NCBI GenBank assembly: GCA_017624855.1
Contig: JAGAMF010000007.1
Span: forward strand, 124,001 to 188,000
Reading direction: 5' to 3'
Origin: Lachnospiraceae bacterium
GTDB taxonomy: Bacteria; Bacillota; Clostridia; Lachnospirales; Lachnospiraceae
DNA: 64,000 nucleotides
The position numbers and the translations under genes were made by a program. Below the pieces are notes generated by a model that worked only from the letters and a program-made list of their open reading frames with translations, was not told the origin of the DNA and did no database searches. Of this stretch, positions 9,207 to 16,866 are shown piece after piece. Positions within the stretch are counted from its first letter, which is position 1; the number at the start of each line of letters is the position of its first letter.

Positions 9207-9478
9207 TTTGTGTATCCTCCTTTCCTTTCGTTAAGGAACGATACAAAGTGACACCAAGAGAATATAGAAAAGGTCGGACTGAATAGATTACGAACTATGC
9301 GCGGTGGTATCACGACTAAGGATGTTTTGTTTTTTTTTATATGCGGGTACGGCGGGGTAGTAAATCCCGAGTAAATCCCGAAATCCCGCTGCTTATTTTA
9401 ATTGATTTTATTCGTGGTTTGGCATACAATATAAAAGAAGTGTTAATCGTGGTTTTACATATTGTTGAGAGGTCTAAT
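9207..9478. other. Intergenic stretch with a T-box-like motif but no gene seen
   Basis: This stretch lies between the mini-gene and the HTH gene. It contains GCGGTGGTATCACGAC (from 9301) followed shortly by a run of nine T (about 9332-9340), which resembles a T-box antiterminator core. No Stem I or specifier loop and no aminoacyl-tRNA or amino-acid gene follow, so it is not annotated as a riboswitch. AAATCCCG occurs twice in tandem (about 9363-9384). Nothing else recognisable. Confidence 0.4.
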
Positions 9479-9667
9479 ATGGAATATTTATCAATTAAAC
9501 AAACATCTGATAAGTGGGGTATATCCGTCAGAAGGATACAAGTGCTGTGTTCTGAAGACCGAATTCCTGGTGCAACAAAGATAGGATCATATTGGGCTAT
9601 CCCAGCAGATGCAGAAAAGCCGGATGACCAGAGAATCAAGAGTGGAAAGTACATAAAAGAGAAATAA
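9479..9667 (+). CDS. Small helix-turn-helix DNA-binding protein
   Basis: A 62-residue protein of the MerR/excisionase-like winged helix type common in Clostridia, with YLSIKQTSDKWGISVRRIQ then LCSEDRIPGATKIGSYWAIP and a conserved tail KSGKYIK. Such proteins bind DNA and often sit beside accessory genes. The longest open frame extends upstream, but the extra 46 residues are not HTH-like; the ATG at 9479 has GAGAGG 6 nt upstream and begins exactly at the domain. The next gene starts 9 nt after its stop, so the two form a pair. The operator could be the repeat array at 10177-10343, but this is conjecture. Confidence 0.8.
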   Translation: MEYLSIKQTSDKWGISVRRIQVLCSEDRIPGATKIGSYWAIPADAEKPDDQRIKSGKYIKEK

Positions 9668-9676
9668 AAGGAATTG

Positions 9677-10171
9677 ATGGAGATGCAAAGGATAAGCTCA
9701 CATGCAGTGGAGACTCGAAGTTGCGATATTATAAAATCAAAGGTAAATGCTTCATTTGAAAATGGTGACTTGCTGTATAGAGAGATTACAGGAAGAGATT
9801 ATGGAATTGATGGAATCATTGAATTGTTTGATGATGGTAACATCACTGGTAAATTTGCTTTGGCTCAAGTAAAAGGCACATCAGAGAAGATAGTTCCATT
9901 GAAGAAGACACCCAATTATGTTTCGTGTAATATTTCAGCTTCAAATGCTAGATATGCATTTCAGAATAGAATGCCTGTGATTTTATTTTATGTATCAATA
10001 AAAGCACCTGATTGCATTTATTTTATGGATATCAGGCAGGCAATTAGTGATGAGCAGAGAGAAAAAATAAATAATGGACAGAAGAACATAACGATTAGGA
10101 TTCCAGCTGAAAATGTAGAAATTGGGACCATGAACGAAGTATATGAGATTATCCGTAACGGAAATAATTAA
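9677..10171 (+). CDS. DUF4365-type predicted PD-(D/E)XK nuclease-like protein
   Basis: A 164-residue protein resembling the DUF4365 family (PF14280). Visible elements of a PD-(D/E)XK-like core are E12, the GRDYGIDG block with D45, and AQVKGT with Q64 and K66, in the order E...D...QxK. Family members are often found in accessory or defence-associated loci, but no reaction is established. An ATG at 9677 follows AAAAGG by 5 nt; a TTG three bases earlier and an ATG at 9683 are alternatives. It is the second gene of a two-gene unit with the HTH protein and is followed at once by an imperfect 41-nt repeat array. I am fairly sure of the family and unsure of the role. Confidence 0.75.
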   Translation: MEMQRISSHAVETRSCDIIKSKVNASFENGDLLYREITGRDYGIDGIIELFDDGNITGKFALAQVKGTSEKIVPLKKTPNYVSCNISASNARYAFQNRMPVILFYVSIKAPDCIYFMDIRQAISDEQREKINNGQKNITIRIPAENVEIGTMNEVYEIIRNGNN

Positions 10172-10176
10172 TAGTC

Positions 10177-10343
10177 GATATGTTCTCGTGTACGAGCAAA
10201 GGTCAAAAATCGGCTTTGATATGTTTCCACGAACGGACAAAAGGAGAAAAATCGGTATGATAAGTTTCCGACTACGAACAAAATGGCAAAATTGCCGTGG
10301 ATATGTTCCCTGTTACGAGCGAACCCCTAAAATTGGGCGGTAT
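10177..10343. repeat. Imperfect tandem repeat array, 41-nt period
   Basis: Units start at 10177, 10218, 10259 and 10300 with exact 41-nt steps (the last unit is 44 nt); a degenerate fifth starts at 10344. The shared core is GATATGTTTCC, about four bases, TACGAACAAAA, then AAAAATCGG near the end. The period is not a multiple of three and the frames are unconserved, so the array is non-coding. It starts 6 nt after the DUF4365 stop codon. A further related piece (AATAAGTTTCCGATTATA) occurs at about 10400. Confidence 0.8.
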
Positions 10344-10440
10344 GACATTCATAGTGTTTTCGCAACCCATGTGGAAACCGTCGTGCTACTGACCGGGAAA
10401 TAAGTTTCCGATTATATCCGGTCTACTGTTGTGATTAATA
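10344..10440. other. Degenerate repeat tail and a nested stem-loop
   Basis: GACCGG (10391) and CCGGTC (to 10423) enclose GGAAA-TAAG-TTTCC, giving a nested stem-loop. The segment CGGGAAATAAGTTTCCGATT (10394-10413) recurs with small changes at 11683-11701 on the far side of the GGDEF gene. Confidence 0.5.
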
Positions 10441-10445
10441 TAAAG

Positions 10446-10495
10446 ATTAAAATAGCACATATTGCTTTTTATACAGGCAATATGTGCTATAAAAC
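10446..10495. terminator. Bidirectional terminator between repeat array and GGDEF gene
   Basis: ATAGCACATATTGC (10452-10465) is a perfect complement of GCAATATGTGCTAT (10477-10490), with A-rich sequence on the left and A4 then TGTTTT on the right. On the minus strand it is followed by TTTTAATCTTT, so it most likely terminates the GGDEF gene. Confidence 0.8.
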
Positions 10496-10518
10496 TGTTT
10501 TACAAAATATTATAATCT

Positions 10519-11574
10519 CTATAATTCCTCGCCGGAAAGCATAATATAGCCGGCTACCGTTCTTGCCAGGAAATACATCATAGCTTCTTCATCATCCTGC
10601 CAGATACGTCTCGTATGTGGTTCTGCGCACATGAGGTAGCCATAGGTTCTGTCCACTAACCCAACCCTTACTATGAGTATGGATGATACATCTTTGCAAA
10701 GACAAAAATTATATAAGCTGGGAGCCTTATCTATAAATTCGTCAACCTCGTTGGTTGCATATGTGTTATTAACAACAATTTTCTCCAAATCCGATATAAT
10801 TCCAAAGGTATCGTCGCTGCCGATTTTTTTAACTACGGAATCTTTACCCAAATAATACAAATTATCAATACGCAAATTATCGCACATAATACTGAGAACG
10901 CTCTCAAGTTTGCCGTGCAATCCATGGCTGGTATCAAATCTTATAGTTATATCATTAAATATATCATTTAAGCCTCTTCTGGCAAGCTGTTTTATCTGAA
11001 TATTCTTATGTTTCTCTTCGAGATATATGATATAGCAATTTCTTCCTTTGGTCTTTCCTCTGTACAAAGTTTTGTCAATAAGAGCAAACAAAGAATCATA
11101 GTCGGATGCGTCTGTCGGAAATGTTGCACTGCCTATGGTTCCTGTGATAAAAGGTTCGCATGTTTCAAGCACAATATTTTTGCGAAGAACATTATAATTT
11201 GCATACATCTCGGAATAAAAATTTTTCACGGAAGCATAGTCTAAATCTCTAAGATTAACAATCAAAAATTCATCTCCGCCGTATCTACCGGCAACACCAT
11301 AGTTATCTAAATATCTGGTAATATCTGTTGCAAATCCAACCAATACATCATCGCCGATTTTATGCCCCTGTGTATCATTAATGTACTTAAAGTTATCTAA
11401 ATCGAGTAATGCTAAGGTAAACGGAATATTCTGGTCAATCAAATAATGAATATATCCGATTATATAGCTTCTAGAGACCAGACCTGTTAAGGAGTCTACA
11501 ACCGTAGACAAGTCTTTATGCTTAAGAATCTCTCTAAAATAAGGAAATTGTTCCAAAACTTCCTTAGTATACAT
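10519..11574 (-). CDS. GGDEF-domain protein (predicted diguanylate cyclase)
   Basis: A 351-residue cytoplasmic protein. The GGDEF domain occupies roughly residues 25-190: DSLTGL, then LLDLDNFKYINDTQGHKIGD, then the catalytic RYGGDEF at residues 97-103. The C-terminal 150 residues look like a GAF-type sensor fold (SILIVRVGLVDRTYGYLMC). No canonical RxxD inhibitory site five residues before GGDEF is seen; the nearest, RYLD, is eight away. It would make cyclic di-GMP from two GTP. The start at 11574 was chosen because GGGGGA lies 7 nt upstream; a longer frame reaches 11664 without a ribosome site. No membrane segments. It stands alone, convergent to the accessory genes on its left. Confidence 0.88.
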   Translation of the reverse strand: MYTKEVLEQFPYFREILKHKDLSTVVDSLTGLVSRSYIIGYIHYLIDQNIPFTLALLDLDNFKYINDTQGHKIGDDVLVGFATDITRYLDNYGVAGRYGGDEFLIVNLRDLDYASVKNFYSEMYANYNVLRKNIVLETCEPFITGTIGSATFPTDASDYDSLFALIDKTLYRGKTKGRNCYIIYLEEKHKNIQIKQLARRGLNDIFNDITIRFDTSHGLHGKLESVLSIMCDNLRIDNLYYLGKDSVVKKIGSDDTFGIISDLEKIVVNNTYATNEVDEFIDKAPSLYNFCLCKDVSSILIVRVGLVDRTYGYLMCAEPHTRRIWQDDEEAMMYFLARTVAGYIMLSGEEL

Positions 11575-11682
11575 ATAGCTTCCCCCGAAATAAATTATAA
11601 TTTTTAAATACAATGAAAATTTATTATTACCAAATATATTAACAGAATTATTTAAGAATAACAAGATAATACTATGCTCTGT

Positions 11683-11708
11683 CGGGAAATAAATTCCGTT
11701 TAAAACGG
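11683..11708. repeat. Copy of the 10394-10413 motif plus palindrome
   Basis: CGGGAAATAAATTCCGTTT (11683-11701) matches the motif at 10394-10413 with three changes and one gap, in the same orientation. It runs into the palindrome CCGTTTAAAACGG (11696-11708). It lies upstream of the GGDEF gene. Confidence 0.5.
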
Positions 11709-11832
11709 GATGGTCTTTTGTGGAATCATAGAAAAGAATTATGGTGGTGATTAAGTTTCTATGATAAGATTGAAGAAGTGGAAATCGGATTGTATAATAG
11801 TAGATAGGAGAAAATACAAAGGGGTAACTCGC

Positions 11833-12780
11833 ATGAACTTATCAACTCAACAACTCAAATCAATCTATTTCGGCGCGTTGGAATTTGCCGAAACTGAAGA
11901 CGGTTATTTGCAGGCGTTTCAGTACACCGAGCCTCAGATAAAATATTTTGAGCAGGTGTCTGAGTTCTGGTATGACAGATGCATAGCATCCACGGCGAAA
12001 ACTTTGGAGTTTACTACAAGTGCCACCGCTGTTTCTTTTGAGTACAAAATTTTATGGATGGGCTCGGAAGATTCCGTGGAGTTATACATCAACGGCATAT
12101 TCTCAAAACTCGTATATGTAAAAGATTTAAAAACGAAAGGAAAAATATCTTTTGACCTGCCTGAAGGTGAAAAGCAGGTTATGATTTATCTGCCGGTAGA
12201 TGCAACCATGCTCATTCGTAATTTTACCATTGACGGAGATTTTACACCGCCGGTAAAGAAGGAGAAAGTTCTGTGGATGGGGGATTCCATTACGCAGGGA
12301 TACGGACCTTTGCGCTCGTCCATGACCTATGTCAGCATCGCCAATCGTACCCTGAAATATGACATCATTAACCAGGGCATCGGGGGCTATATTTATGATA
12401 AAAATGTGCTGACAGACATGAACGGCTATCGCCCGGATAAAATAATCATTGCCATGGGCACCAACCAATTCGAAACGGAGAGCCTGGTTGAAGTCGAGGA
12501 GTATTACACAGCCTTAAAAGAACTTTACGGTGATACACCGGTGTTATGCATCAGCCCTATATGGCGCGGCGATAAACCCGGGTTGGAGGCTATATTTGAA
12601 CATTATTGTAACGGAATAAAAGAAATTTGCAAGAAGTACGATAACATTACTGTGGTAGACGGTTTTGAGATTGTACCTCATGAATCGGCATTTTTTCTTG
12701 ATGATTTGCACCCTAATGTGGAGGGATGTGAGTTGTATGCGAAGGAACTTGTGAAGGCGATTAGAGAAGCAGGATTTTAG
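11833..12780 (+). CDS. SGNH/GDSL-type hydrolase, carbohydrate-esterase-like
   Basis: A 315-residue protein with an N-terminal beta-sandwich-like region (about 1-135) and a C-terminal SGNH hydrolase domain. Block I is WMGDSITQGYG with nucleophile S152; block III is MGTNQF; block V is DDLHP with the D290/H293 pair (DxxH). This two-domain layout is typical of GDSL esterases that deacetylate carbohydrates, but the substrate is unknown. No signal peptide is visible, so it is probably cytoplasmic. The frame extends 24 codons further upstream, but AAAGGGG sits 8 nt before the ATG at 11833. It heads a run of loosely spaced plus-strand genes. Confidence 0.85.
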   Translation: MNLSTQQLKSIYFGALEFAETEDGYLQAFQYTEPQIKYFEQVSEFWYDRCIASTAKTLEFTTSATAVSFEYKILWMGSEDSVELYINGIFSKLVYVKDLKTKGKISFDLPEGEKQVMIYLPVDATMLIRNFTIDGDFTPPVKKEKVLWMGDSITQGYGPLRSSMTYVSIANRTLKYDIINQGIGGYIYDKNVLTDMNGYRPDKIIIAMGTNQFETESLVEVEEYYTALKELYGDTPVLCISPIWRGDKPGLEAIFEHYCNGIKEICKKYDNITVVDGFEIVPHESAFFLDDLHPNVEGCELYAKELVKAIREAGF

Positions 12781-12837
12781 ATGTTTTATAATATAAAGAT
12801 GTAGCAGAAATATAATAAATAAAGGGGAGGACTACCA

Positions 12838-13392
12838 ATGAGCAGAGTAAACTTCGGCGCAAAGCCTTTTATCTATCCCATGCCGGTACTGATTGTCGCT
12901 ACCTACGACGAGAACGGCGTGCCCAACGCCATGAATGCGGCTTGGGGAACCATTACGGACATGAATGAAATCACCATCAGCATGTCGCCCCATAAAACCA
13001 CGGAAAACCTTATAAAAACAGGAGCTTTTACCGTAAGTATTGCTACGGAAGATACGGTGGTACCTTGCGATTATGTGGGCGTGGAGTCTGCAAATAAAGT
13101 GCCGGACAAGTTTGCCAAAGCCGGTTTTCACGCAACCAAGAGTGAGTTTGTGAACGCACCCTTAATCAATGAGCTGCCCATGGCTTTGGAATGTAAGGTA
13201 AAAAGTTACGAGGATGAAATTCTTGTGGGCGAAATTGTAAATGTATGCGCTGACGAGAGCGTTCTTACTGAGGGTAAAATCGACCCGAAGAAGTTAAAAC
13301 CTATTGCTTATGATCCTGTAAATCATACTTATGTAGGTCTTGGTGATGTAGTAGGTAGAGCATTTCAGGATGGTTTGAGGTTGAAGGGCTAG
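12838..13392 (+). CDS. Flavin reductase-like FMN-binding protein (flavoredoxin type)
   Basis: A 184-residue protein of the flavin reductase-like split-barrel family. N-terminal PMPVLIVATYDENGVPNAM is the family entry motif and the ISMSPHKTTENLI block follows. Such proteins bind FMN and transfer electrons from NAD(P)H or ferredoxin; members in anaerobes are often called flavoredoxin. The ribosome site is GGGGAGGA. It follows the SGNH hydrolase by 57 nt, but no functional link is evident. The physiological partner cannot be read from the sequence. Confidence 0.88.
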   Translation: MSRVNFGAKPFIYPMPVLIVATYDENGVPNAMNAAWGTITDMNEITISMSPHKTTENLIKTGAFTVSIATEDTVVPCDYVGVESANKVPDKFAKAGFHATKSEFVNAPLINELPMALECKVKSYEDEILVGEIVNVCADESVLTEGKIDPKKLKPIAYDPVNHTYVGLGDVVGRAFQDGLRLKG

Positions 13393-13447
13393 AAATGCCA
13401 TACCGAAGCCATAGTGGCAGAAAAATTTTACGGAGGAAAAGAGAGGT

Positions 13448-14611
13448 ATGAAACAGTTGGAACTTGCCGATTCTTTGCTAAAAACGGCCAAGGAATTAAA
13501 AATACATTTTGCTACGGCAACCGCTTTTATGCAGTTGAAGGAATATGAGCAGATTTTCGGTCAACTGTATCAGATTTATTTTTCCTTGGAACTGCCGGAT
13601 ACGATTCTTCCGTATAAAAATGCTTTAAGCGAAATACGGGAATTTACAAATGAGTATAAGAAAGCAGCGCTTCAGGTGTTAAACCACATCATTACGGAGA
13701 CAATACTCTATCGCGGACAATATTGCATCATTCGCCGTACGGACCCGGTTCCCGGATTGGCGTCCCATATTATGACAAATCTGGGGCAAATCGTAGCCGC
13801 GCTGAATGAAGGATATATTCCGGTTATTGATATGCAGTTTGCAGAGAATATGTTTACACCGTTGAGTAGCGGTGGCAGTGTTAATGCATGGGAATTGTTT
13901 TTTAAGCAGCCATTTGAGGGGCATAATTTGGTTTCTGCAACAAGTGCACAAATATGCACATTAAAAGACGGAATCCCGAATTTCATGCCTTACTACAATA
14001 TGGAGCAACTTACCAATCCGTCATATATGCAGTTGTGGAAGGATGCCATAAAAAAATATATGCCTTTTTCCGATACCTTGGCAGAGGAGATTAAGAATGT
14101 GGAGCAGAAGTTTCCCTTTGGTAAAAAACGCATTTTGGGTGTTTTATGCAGGGGGACGGACTATACTTCCTTGCGTCCTCGCAATCATCCGGTGCAACCT
14201 GCCGCGGAGGCTATGATTGCCAAAGCAAAAAAAATAATGGAAGAATATAAATGTGACTATTGCTATTTGGCCACGGAAGATGAAAGCATTCTTTCGGCAT
14301 TTCGTGATGCTTTCGGAGAGCAATTGCTGGTATCTCAGGAAATGTATTTCCATAAAGAACAAAACATCGCATTATCTAAGATTTTGACAGAGGAGCCAAC
14401 ACAATTATATGAGAAGAATGTAGAATATTTAACTTCGCTCTATCTTTTAAGTCGCTGTAATTGCTTCCTTGCCGGTCGTACCGGAGGTGCGGTTGTAGCT
14501 GCTATATTAAATGAAAATCCCTACGAATATGCATATTTTTGGAATGAAGGAAAATATGGTATAGATGATGTGACAGCATTACAAAACTTAACGATAGCGT
14601 CTGTTTTTTGA
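13448..14611 (+). CDS. Putative fucosyltransferase-like (GT-B) protein
   Basis: A 387-residue soluble protein. The N-terminal 100 residues are helical and unrecognised. From about residue 220 the segment RILGVLCRGTDYTSLRP resembles the HxRxGD-type donor-binding loop of alpha-1,6-fucosyltransferase/NodZ/O-FucT enzymes, and the C-terminal NCFLAGRTGGAVVAAIL resembles their final nucleotide-sugar loop. The call is therefore a weak family match by pattern, not a proven glycosyltransferase. RYRG-type motifs earlier (YRGQYCIIRR) may belong to the acceptor region. Starts at ATG after GGAGGAAAAGAGAGGT. Followed by a strong terminator at 14626. No cell-surface gene cluster surrounds it. Confidence 0.5.
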   Translation: MKQLELADSLLKTAKELKIHFATATAFMQLKEYEQIFGQLYQIYFSLELPDTILPYKNALSEIREFTNEYKKAALQVLNHIITETILYRGQYCIIRRTDPVPGLASHIMTNLGQIVAALNEGYIPVIDMQFAENMFTPLSSGGSVNAWELFFKQPFEGHNLVSATSAQICTLKDGIPNFMPYYNMEQLTNPSYMQLWKDAIKKYMPFSDTLAEEIKNVEQKFPFGKKRILGVLCRGTDYTSLRPRNHPVQPAAEAMIAKAKKIMEEYKCDYCYLATEDESILSAFRDAFGEQLLVSQEMYFHKEQNIALSKILTEEPTQLYEKNVEYLTSLYLLSRCNCFLAGRTGGAVVAAILNENPYEYAYFWNEGKYGIDDVTALQNLTIASVF

Positions 14612-14625
14612 TACAGAACATGAGT

Positions 14626-14656
14626 AAAATCACCCAAGGAATTGGGTGATTTTTTA
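14626..14656 (+). terminator. Intrinsic terminator after the fucosyltransferase-like gene
   Basis: AAATCACCCAA and TTGGGTGATTT form a stem with a 2-3 nt loop, followed by T-rich sequence (14650-14656). Confidence 0.85.
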
Positions 14657-14769
14657 TTATAAAAAGTGAACTAAAAGTGTTCAGAATTAAACTATCAGTT
14701 GCTGGCATTCACATACAATATCACATAAAATACATTGTAGATTCATAGCATAAGGAGGAGTATAATAAT

Positions 14770-15069
14770 ATGGCAGAGTATATGATTACAAGAGCATCTT
14801 TGATTAATAAATGTAATTCGGACGGTGGAGAACATTTTGTATTTACCGAAGAAGAAAGGCCTTGTGAAGAGGCATATTTAAAGGCGTTACCGGATTATAG
14901 AGGAAATTTTTGCAGCAGATATTTTATTGAACTGAATTCCATTGAAGAGGTGGATGCCTTAGGAACGAAATATGATGTGGATGTGGTAGTTACAAGAAAC
15001 CTTGATTTTGAAGGCGTGATTGCGTTGGTTTTGTATGACGAAGAAATTAACCGGGAATTGTTTGAATGA
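14770..15069 (+). CDS. Hypothetical protein, 99 residues
   Basis: An acidic 99-residue protein with no recognisable family, no signal peptide and no membrane segment. A strong AAGGAGGAG site lies 9 nt before the ATG. The C-terminal half (IEEVDALGTKYDVDVVVTRNLDFEGVIALVLYDEE) looks like a small alpha/beta domain. Its stop codon lies 16 nt before the next start, so it is co-transcribed with the zinc-ribbon protein at 15086. Function unknown. Confidence 0.7.
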   Translation: MAEYMITRASLINKCNSDGGEHFVFTEEERPCEEAYLKALPDYRGNFCSRYFIELNSIEEVDALGTKYDVDVVVTRNLDFEGVIALVLYDEEINRELFE

Positions 15070-15085
15070 GAAAGGCGGTCATAAA

Positions 15086-15925
15086 ATGCGTGAAGAGATA
15101 GAATACATGATTATGCATGAAGAAACTGCAGAAACAGAGATATATTATCATTCTTTGGGCGAGGATATCAGAGGATATCTTTCGGGGAAAAAGGTAAAAG
15201 ATATTTTGGCGCTTGATCAGGAGATAAAACCCTGTACTTGCGGCGGTCGGGCAGAATTGCATGAGTATGAAGGAATGGGAGACGGCGATTATGATATCAT
15301 CTGTAAAGAATGCGGTCGGACCATGAGTCGCAGTCCCTACGATGTGGATTTGCATACTTGGGATGAAGTGTTACCTGCATGCATTCGAGATTGGAACGCA
15401 GGTAAGTCAGCGGATGATATTAAGGCGATGAATGAGGCTGAGCATGAGAGAGTAACCATTACCACAGATGACCTGACTTGGAAAGAATTACATCCCAACA
15501 ATATGTTGGGCAATTCCCTTGAAGGGTATTACAGTCTTGTTTTTAGGAAAAGAGAAGACGGTATTTATTGTTGCAAATGGACAATATTTTTTCAGAAAGA
15601 GGAAATCGCCCCTATGGGTACTGCGGAAGATTCTCCTATTGAGGCGTACATATTGTTTATGGAACGCATATTTAAGGTGACAGGACCGATGGCATATCCC
15701 GAACTCACAAAGGAGAGTTTGCGGGACTGGGACAGCGAAGATACATTTGTTTCTTGCGGCGTAAACAGTTATGGTGATTTTATCAGAAGTTATAAAACTC
15801 TGGAAGAGGCCAAGATTGGTGCGGCGGCAAGATGTGGCTGGCAGGGCTTGAATCGTGACACCATGTTAAAAGAAGAAGAGTATCGCGGTAAAACGGCTGA
15901 GGAAGTAATGGCTGAGGAACAGTAA
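15086..15925 (+). CDS. Hypothetical zinc-ribbon (Lar-like) protein
   Basis: A 279-residue protein. Residues about 48-100 form a zinc-ribbon-like unit, C50-x-C52 and C73-x-x-C76, then a WDEVLPACIRDWN tail that resembles the W...WN ending of the phage restriction-alleviation Lar family. The spacing of the first pair (CxC) is unusual. The remaining about 180 residues are unrecognised and may be a separate domain (YYSLVFRKREDGIYCCKWTI). The start at 15086 follows AAAGGCGG by 7 nt; a longer frame into the upstream gene has no such signal. Co-transcribed with the 99-residue gene. Function unknown. Confidence 0.65.
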   Translation: MREEIEYMIMHEETAETEIYYHSLGEDIRGYLSGKKVKDILALDQEIKPCTCGGRAELHEYEGMGDGDYDIICKECGRTMSRSPYDVDLHTWDEVLPACIRDWNAGKSADDIKAMNEAEHERVTITTDDLTWKELHPNNMLGNSLEGYYSLVFRKREDGIYCCKWTIFFQKEEIAPMGTAEDSPIEAYILFMERIFKVTGPMAYPELTKESLRDWDSEDTFVSCGVNSYGDFIRSYKTLEEAKIGAAARCGWQGLNRDTMLKEEEYRGKTAEEVMAEEQ

Positions 15926-15979
15926 CAGAATAAAAAGATAGCCGATAAGATTCGGAAAAAAGAAATGGAGGTGAACCCC

Positions 15980-16603
15980 ATGAGTAACAAAATTATTCTT
16001 ACATCCCGTGGGTTGAATTGCGAAGACGGGCGCATAGTCATAAAAAGAGCTTTAAAAAAATGTATCGGTGAGAATTATAAGATATTTCTTGCAGATAAAA
16101 GCCTGATGATTTGCGTTATTGAGGAATATGGCGTGAATGAGTTGTTAATCAATGAGGCGGTTACTTTGGGCTTTACAAGAGAGAATATTGTGCTCTGGGA
16201 TGAGCATGTATCCAAAGAGATAAAAGCATCTGCCAAAACCTTTGATTTCTGCTATGTCAGCGAGGGCAATACTTTTCAGATTGCGCAGATGTTGCGCTTA
16301 ACAGGAGGCGATACGGTAATCAAGAATTCTGTAGTGGCGGGAGGCTTTTATATTGGGGCAAGTGCCGGTGCCATTCTTGCTACAAGTGACTTTGCTTTTG
16401 CTGCTGATTTTGATAAGAATTTCGTAAGATTAACTGATTTTGAAGGATTGAATCTTTTGCCGGAATCTCTGGGCAGAACAACGATTATCCCTCACTATGA
16501 TAAGGAGATGTTTGAGAGATGGAAATCAAACACCCCTGAATACCGGTTGGAGGAATACGATTACATCGATTGTATTTCAGATCGGCAGTATAAGTTGTTT
16601 TAG
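15980..16603 (+). CDS. Peptidase E-like (family S51) protein
   Basis: A 207-residue protein of the S51 dipeptidase/cyanophycinase class I amidotransferase-like fold. The nucleophile elbow is GASAGA with S128; VSEGNTFQI corresponds to the GGN motif region, and the late IIPHYD block carries H172. Family enzymes cleave Asp-X dipeptides. The lysine/aspartate catalytic details cannot be verified by eye. GGAGGTG (15967-15973) is 6 nt before the ATG at 15980, which is preferred over the in-frame ATG at 15965 that overlaps the ribosome site. Single gene followed by a terminator. Confidence 0.82.
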   Translation: MSNKIILTSRGLNCEDGRIVIKRALKKCIGENYKIFLADKSLMICVIEEYGVNELLINEAVTLGFTRENIVLWDEHVSKEIKASAKTFDFCYVSEGNTFQIAQMLRLTGGDTVIKNSVVAGGFYIGASAGAILATSDFAFAADFDKNFVRLTDFEGLNLLPESLGRTTIIPHYDKEMFERWKSNTPEYRLEEYDYIDCISDRQYKLF

Positions 16604-16640
16604 GATTTTTATATAAGAAACTGAATTAAAACAAAAGTAA

Positions 16641-16677
16641 AAACTTCTTCCGGGAAAACCCCGAAAGAAGTTTTTTA
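16641..16677 (+). terminator. Intrinsic terminator after the peptidase E-like gene
   Basis: AAACTTCTTcCGG pairs with CCcCGaaAGAAGTTT, allowing an internal mismatch, and a run of six T follows (16671-16676). Confidence 0.75.
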
Positions 16678-16720
16678 TGGTCATAATATGTTATAAACAG
16701 ATCTTCGATATCAAAGCGGA

Positions 16721-16866
16721 TTATTTCAACAGGCTTTTTAAAATGCCGCCTACCAAATCGCCGATCGCTTCTTTTTTATCTTCTATTTCGGTCTGCTGAC
16801 CCAAAAGACTTAACAGAAGGGGAGCGGCAGCAGAGAGAATTGCTGCGGTGTTGTAACCGACGATTA
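16721..16866 (-). pseudogene. 3' fragment of an unrecognised gene
   Basis: On the minus strand the frame ending at 16721 (TAA) reads from about 16866 with no start codon: YNTAAILSAAAPLLLSLLG, then a charged segment, ending GGILKSLLK. An in-frame stop lies just upstream. About 45 codons of an apparently clean coding C-terminus remain. It abuts, back to back, the 3' fragment of another gene on the plus strand (16864-16989), so both N-termini and the region between them are missing. I do not recognise the family. Confidence 0.55.

Noticed and set aside
9290-9345. T-box riboswitch
   Set aside because: GCGGTGGTATCACGAC with a following T-run resembles the T-box core, but the consensus TGGTACC is broken, no Stem I or specifier loop can be drawn in the 100 nt upstream, and the next gene is not tRNA- or amino-acid-related.
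10177-10343. CRISPR array
   Set aside because: The repeats are imperfect throughout and directly abut with no spacers, and there are no cas genes.
10143-10403. An 86-residue coding frame over the repeat array
   Set aside because: It overlaps the DUF4365 gene end, has no ribosome site, and crosses 41-nt repeats whose period is not a multiple of three.
15047-15069. Frameshift fusion of the 14770 and 15086 genes
   Set aside because: Each gene has its own Shine-Dalgarno site and the first ends cleanly in a stop codon, so two separate genes are simpler.
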